This document shows, one piece after another, positions 60,611 to 64,000 of a stretch of DNA of 64,000 bases. Every line of letters begins with the position of its first letter. The first letter of the stretch is position 1. Source of the DNA: JAKPAM01 sp047601745 (GTDB taxonomy: Bacteria > Pseudomonadota > Gammaproteobacteria > Burkholderiales > Burkholderiaceae_E); the NCBI GenBank assembly GCA_047601745.1, contig JASGIS010000001.1:5146001-5210000 (forward strand). The letters are read 5' to 3'. The position numbers and the translations under genes were made by a program. The notes under the pieces were generated by a model that ran no database searches, was not told the origin of the DNA, and saw only the letters and a program-made list of their open reading frames with translations.

Positions 60611-61589
60611 GGCCCGGCCGGCGCGCGCCGGCCCCGCCCGCCGCACCCACCGTCCCGGCGCCGGCCTGATCGCCGGTCTGCCCGATCACCTTCATCGCGG
60701 TGGCCACCAGCGACGACATGTCGCTGAGGTTCGACGGCACGATCATCGTCGTCGAGGCCTTGGCCAGGCCGCCGAACGCACCGATGTAGGACTCGGCCAC
60801 GCGCAGGTTGACCGCCTCCAGGCCGCCGGGCTGCCGCACCGACGCGCCGACCCGCTCGATCGCCTGCGCGGTGGCGTCGGCGACGGCGGCGATCGCGGCC
60901 GCCTCGCCGAGCGCGCGATTGACCTCGGCCTGGCGTTCGCCCTCGGAGCGCTGGATCTGCGCTTCGCGTTCGCCGCTGGCGATGTTGATCTGCTCCTGCT
61001 TGCGGCCCTCGGACGCGGCGATCAACGCGCGCTTCTCGCGCTCGGCGGTGATCTGCGCCTGCATCGCGCGCAGGATCTCCTGCGGCGGCGTCAGGTCCTT
61101 GATCTCGTAGCGCAGCACCTTGACGCCCCAGTTCATCGCGGCCTCGTCCAGCGCGGCGACGACGCTGCTGTTGATGACGTCACGCTCCTCGAACGTGCGG
61201 TCCAGCTCCAGCTTGCCGATGACCGACCGCAGCGTGGTCTGCGCGAGCTGCGTGATCGCGATCACATAATTGCTCGCCCCATAAGAGGCGCGCATCGGAT
61301 CGGTGACCTGGAAATACAACACGCCGTCGACCGTCAACTGCGTGTTGTCGCGCGTGATGCAGACCTGGCTCGGCACGTCCATCGGGATTTCCTTGAGCGA
61401 GTGCTTGTACGCGACCCGGTCGATGAACGGCACCAGCAGGTTCAGCCCCGGCGCCAGTGTGCGATCGTACTTGCCCAGGCGTTCGCAGATCCACGCGTGC
61501 TGCTGCGGGACGACCTTGATCGAGCGCAGCACGAACACGGCGGCCAGCACCAGCAGAATCAGGCCGATGACGAGGCTTTCACTAAGCAT
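60591..61589 (-). CDS. SPFH/stomatin-like membrane protein (QmcA/paraslipin type)
   Basis: A 332-residue membrane scaffold. From ATG 61589: a single N-terminal membrane helix (ESLVIGLILLVLAAVFVL), then the SPFH domain (VVPQQHAWICERLGKYDRTL, PMDVPSQVCITRDNTQLTVD), and a charged helix (EREAQIQRSEGERQAEVNRA) for oligomerisation. IVPSNLSDMSSLV ends the conserved part. Members form membrane rings with NfeD-type partners. The NfeD gene lies 69 bases upstream on the same strand. The C-terminal extension is glycine-rich. Confidence 0.92.
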   Translation of the reverse strand: MLSESLVIGLILLVLAAVFVLRSIKVVPQQHAWICERLGKYDRTLAPGLNLLVPFIDRVAYKHSLKEIPMDVPSQVCITRDNTQLTVDGVLYFQVTDPMRASYGASNYVIAITQLAQTTLRSVIGKLELDRTFEERDVINSSVVAALDEAAMNWGVKVLRYEIKDLTPPQEILRAMQAQITAEREKRALIAASEGRKQEQINIASGEREAQIQRSEGERQAEVNRALGEAAAIAAVADATAQAIERVGASVRQPGGLEAVNLRVAESYIGAFGGLAKASTTMIVPSNLSDMSSLVATAMKVIGQTGDQAGAGTVGAAGGAGARRPGLSDRSP

Positions 61590-61658
61590 CACGACTCCTT
61601 GCGAGGATGGGCGGCGAGAACCGGGACCGGAAGCCGGACCGGCGAGCCGCCCGGCGTG

Positions 61659-62111
61659 TCAGGGTAAGGGCGCGACCACCAGCGTGTTGCCCGCCAGCCG
61701 GCGGATCTGGTAATCGCCGGGCCGCGCGGGTTCGCCCGTCCCGCCCTGCCCGTCCTGGCGTTCGAGCTCGACCTGCCAGCGCGCGCCACGATAGTGCGCG
61801 AAGCCGCGGCCGTGCTCGTCCCAGCGATCGACGTGCACACGCTCGCCGATGTCGAGCAGCACGTCGCGGTTGGCCTGCGCGGACGCCTGCGCGCCGCGCC
61901 GTTCGCGCATGATTTTCCTGAGCGCCCCCCAGCCGAGCAGCGAGGCGATCGCGGCCACGACCATCTGCGCCGGTACCGAAGCCACGGCGAGCGCGACCAG
62001 TCCGCCGACCAGGCAGCCGATCGCCAGCACCAGCAGGTAGAACGTCCCGGTGAACATCTCGGCGATGCCCAGGCACAAGGCGATCAGCCACCACCAATAT
62101 TGGGCTTGCAT
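61659..62111 (-). CDS. NfeD family membrane protein
   Basis: A 150-residue protein. From ATG 62111: MQAQYWWWLIALCLGIAEMFT and two further hydrophobic helices (LLVLAIGCLVGGLVALAVAS, MVVAAIASLLGWG). The C-terminal OB-like domain includes RVHVDRWDEHGRGFAHYRGA and IRRLAGNTLVVAPLP, typical of short NfeD (YbbK-type) proteins. It is partner to the downstream SPFH protein and probably forms a membrane microdomain complex with it. Confidence 0.92.
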   Translation of the reverse strand: MQAQYWWWLIALCLGIAEMFTGTFYLLVLAIGCLVGGLVALAVASVPAQMVVAAIASLLGWGALRKIMRERRGAQASAQANRDVLLDIGERVHVDRWDEHGRGFAHYRGARWQVELERQDGQGGTGEPARPGDYQIRRLAGNTLVVAPLP

Positions 62112-62193
62112 CCGAATGTTCCTCCTCGTGATCGATCGGCGCGGACCCCGGCACATTCGAATCGGATGCTAACACCTCGTCGCGCCGCGGCGA

Positions 62194-62222
62194 TTGCTGG
62201 CCAGGAAAGATCAGGCTAGCAT
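62194..62222 (+). promoter_or_regulatory. promoter candidate for the LivK-type gene
   Basis: TTGCTG (62194-62199) and TAGCAT (62217-62222) are separated by 17 bases and lie 30 bases before the start of the binding-protein gene, in the right place for a sigma-70 promoter. Confidence 0.5.
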
Positions 62223-62251
62223 CGTGCGGTTAGTGAACACAGGAGCCCCTG

Positions 62252-63391
62252 ATGGAACGGAAGATGATCAGCGTTGTCGTCGCCGCGGCCTTGACCGCGC
62301 TGGCGGGTACGGCCGGCGCGCAGACCGTCGTCAAGATCGGCCACGTCGGGCCGCTGACCGGCGGCATCGCCCACCTCGGCAAGGACAACGAGCTGGGCGC
62401 GAAGATGGCGATCGACGAGCTCAACGCCAAGAAGCTGAAGATCGGCGGCCAGGAGATCAAGTTCGACCTGTTGTCCGAAGACGACGCGGCCGACCCGAAA
62501 CAGGGCACGGCGGCCGCGCAGAAGCTGGTCGACGCGAAGGTCAACGGCGTCATCGGCCACCTGAACTCGGGCACGACGATTCCGGCGTCCAAGATCTATG
62601 CGACCGCCGGCATCCCGCAGATCTCGCCGTCGGCGACCAATCCGAAGTACACGCAGCAGGGCTTCAAGACCGCGTTCCGCGTCGTGGCCAACGACGGCCA
62701 GCTCGGCGGCTCGCTCGGCCGGTACGCGGTCGGCGAGATGAAGGCCAAGTCGATCGCCGTCATCGACGATCGCACCGCCTATGGGCAGGGCGTCGCCGAC
62801 GAGTTCGCCAAGGCGGTCAAGGCGGCGGGCGGCAAAGTCGTCGGCCGCGAGTACACGAACGACAAGGCGACGGACTTCACGGCGATCCTGACCTCGCTGA
62901 AGGCCAAGAAGCCCGACGTGGTGTTCTACGGCGGCATGGACGCGGTCGCCGGTCCGATGCTGCGCCAGCTCAAGCAACTGGGCATGAACGTGCGCTTCAT
63001 GGGCGGCGACGGCGTGTGCACCGAATCGCTGGCCAAGCTGGCCGGCGACGCGATGGCCGACGGCCAGGTCGTCTGCGCCGAGGCCGGCGGCGTGACCCCG
63101 GACAAGGAAGCGGCGATGACCGCGTGGCGCGCGAAGTTCAAGGAAAAGAACGGCGTCGACGTGCAGTTGTACGCGCCGTACGTCTACGACGCGGTGATGG
63201 TCATGGCCTCGGCGATGCAGAAGGCCAATTCGGTCGAACCGGCCAAGTACCTGCCCGAGCTGGCCAAGATCCACTACGACGGCATCACCGGCTCGATCGC
63301 GTTCGACGCCAAGGGCGACATGAAGGACGGCACGCTGACGTACTACACGTACAAGGCGGGCCGGCGCGACATGATGCTGGTCACGAAGTGA
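62252..63391 (+). CDS. branched-chain amino acid ABC transporter substrate-binding protein (LivK type)
   Basis: A 379-residue periplasmic binding protein. Signal peptide MERKMISVVVAAALTALAGT (cut near AGAQ). VKIGHVGPLTGGIAHLGKDN is the LivK-family opening and LNSGTTIPASKIYATAGIPQISPSATN the ligand-site loop. The length is typical (365-390). Ligand may be a branched-chain or other amino acid. No liv permease or ATPase gene is adjacent, so transporter partners lie elsewhere. Confidence 0.94.
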   Translation: MERKMISVVVAAALTALAGTAGAQTVVKIGHVGPLTGGIAHLGKDNELGAKMAIDELNAKKLKIGGQEIKFDLLSEDDAADPKQGTAAAQKLVDAKVNGVIGHLNSGTTIPASKIYATAGIPQISPSATNPKYTQQGFKTAFRVVANDGQLGGSLGRYAVGEMKAKSIAVIDDRTAYGQGVADEFAKAVKAAGGKVVGREYTNDKATDFTAILTSLKAKKPDVVFYGGMDAVAGPMLRQLKQLGMNVRFMGGDGVCTESLAKLAGDAMADGQVVCAEAGGVTPDKEAAMTAWRAKFKEKNGVDVQLYAPYVYDAVMVMASAMQKANSVEPAKYLPELAKIHYDGITGSIAFDAKGDMKDGTLTYYTYKAGRRDMMLVTK

Positions 63392-63532
63392 CGGCTGTCG
63401 GGCGATCGACGCCCGAAGGGTGAGCACGGGCACCCGCCCGGTCGAGGGCCGGACGAGTGCCCCCGTGAAGCGGCGGAATCGATCGACGGGCCGCCTCGAT
63501 CCGCTGCGATTCGTTCCGCTGCGATTCGTTCT

Positions 63533-64000
63533 TCACGCGGCCCGGATGCGGTGCGAGGGGCCGCCGGGCGCAAGGTGTCCGGCCGGCGACAAGCCGAGCA
63601 TCAGATCGAGGTTCTGCACCGCCGCTCCCGCCGCCCCCTTGCCCAGGTTGTCGAACACCGCGGCCAGAAGCACCTGGCCCGTCCTCGGCTGTTCGAACAC
63701 CGCGAGCCGCAATCGGTTGCTGCCGTTCAGCGCCCGGGGATCGAGCCGCAGCGCATCGACGTCATCGGCCAGTGGTTGCAGCTCGATCAGCGTTTGTCCG
63801 GCATAGCGCGCCTGCAGCGCGGCGTGCAAGCGAGCGGCCGTCACGCCGGCGGGCAACAGGCGCAGATGCAGCGCGATCGTCAACACGATGCCCTGCCTGT
63901 AGTGGCCATATGCCGGCACGAACGCCGGCGCATGCGCGAGCCCGGCATGCCGCTGGATCTCGGGCACGTGCTTATGGTTCAGGCCCAGGCCGTAGACCTG
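63533..64000 (-). CDS. argC: N-acetyl-gamma-glutamyl-phosphate reductase, partial
   Basis: The C-terminal 155 residues of ArgC; the rest runs off the right edge. It reduces N-acetylglutamyl phosphate to the semialdehyde in arginine synthesis. YGLGLNHKHVPEIQRHAGLA contains the conserved HKHxPE segment with the catalytic His region of this type 2 (shorter) ArgC group. SNRLRLAVFEQ and LLAAVFDNLGKGAAGAAVQN complete the C-terminal signature. The end falls at 63533. Confidence 0.93.
   Translation of the reverse strand, partial: QVYGLGLNHKHVPEIQRHAGLAHAPAFVPAYGHYRQGIVLTIALHLRLLPAGVTAARLHAALQARYAGQTLIELQPLADDVDALRLDPRALNGSNRLRLAVFEQPRTGQVLLAAVFDNLGKGAAGAAVQNLDLMLGLSPAGHLAPGGPSHRIRAA

Noticed and set aside
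62194..63423. 409-residue plus-strand frame over the LivK-type gene
   Set aside because: It is the plus-one frame of a well-supported binding protein, with RR/GR-rich sequence and no motif.
1..64000. CRISPR array, tRNA or rRNA genes
   Set aside because: Looked for regular repeat-spacer spacing and tRNA-like or rRNA-like segments; none seen. The guaA end, not a tRNA, appears to be the island site.

Overview
The window looks like a chromosome segment of a high-GC betaproteobacterium, most likely Burkholderiales. The evidence is the guaA-guaB-DUF4124-rnfH-ratA-smpB neighbourhood, a Bug-type tripartite tricarboxylate receptor, many LysR regulators and GC-rich codon use. I cannot name the genus, and I see no tRNA, rRNA or CRISPR array.

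The left part (1-36 kb) is accessory metabolism in short divergent units, each usually with its own regulator. It holds an ABC peptide-type binding protein (cut by the left edge), a small P-loop kinase-like ATPase, a carboxymuconolactone decarboxylase, a Bug receptor, an SDR oxidoreductase and a PEP-CTERM protein. Next come an enoyl-CoA hydratase/nitronate monooxygenase pair facing an AT-richer AraC regulator, a solitary HigA-like HTH gene with a 32-base palindrome in front of it, and a serine hydrolase. A TetX-like flavin monooxygenase, an MFS exporter and an O-methyltransferase with a divergent TetR gene follow; the TetR intergenic region carries repeated TCGCATT/AATGCGA operators. Then come a pirin/LysR/isochorismatase-type group, a KefC-like antiporter, an AlkX/YcaQ-type winged-helix DNA glycosylase, a class D beta-lactamase joined to a polysaccharide deacetylase, and a full homogentisate catabolic operon (MFS, hmgA, fahA, maiA). 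Two more LysR units bring a beta-helix protein, an NADP-binding reductase and an inositol-monophosphatase-like protein with changed active-site residues. Several short gene remnants (LLM oxidoreductase, pirin, XRE regulator, DHA2 exporter) show that this part has been rearranged by deletion.

The middle part (about 36.1-55.5 kb) is a genomic island and the most notable section. It starts with decayed HipA-like and RelE-like toxin remnants. A complete four-gene Wadjet (JetABCD) anti-plasmid operon follows, then an IS256-family element split by an IS110-family element with a likely bridge-RNA region. After a short ICE-like stretch comes a two-gene SIR2-HerA anti-phage system. The right end has an AlpA-like regulator, a possible HicA-like toxin/HTH antitoxin pair, and a P4-type tyrosine recombinase that lacks its central part. 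The island abuts the 3' end of guaA, a common integration site, and the 300 bases between integrase and guaA are packed with repeats that look like recombinase arm sites.

The right part (55.5-64 kb) is conserved housekeeping chromosome: guaA, guaB, a DUF4124 protein, rnfH, ratA, smpB, an SPFH/stomatin-like protein with an NfeD partner, a LivK-type amino-acid binding protein, and argC cut by the right edge.
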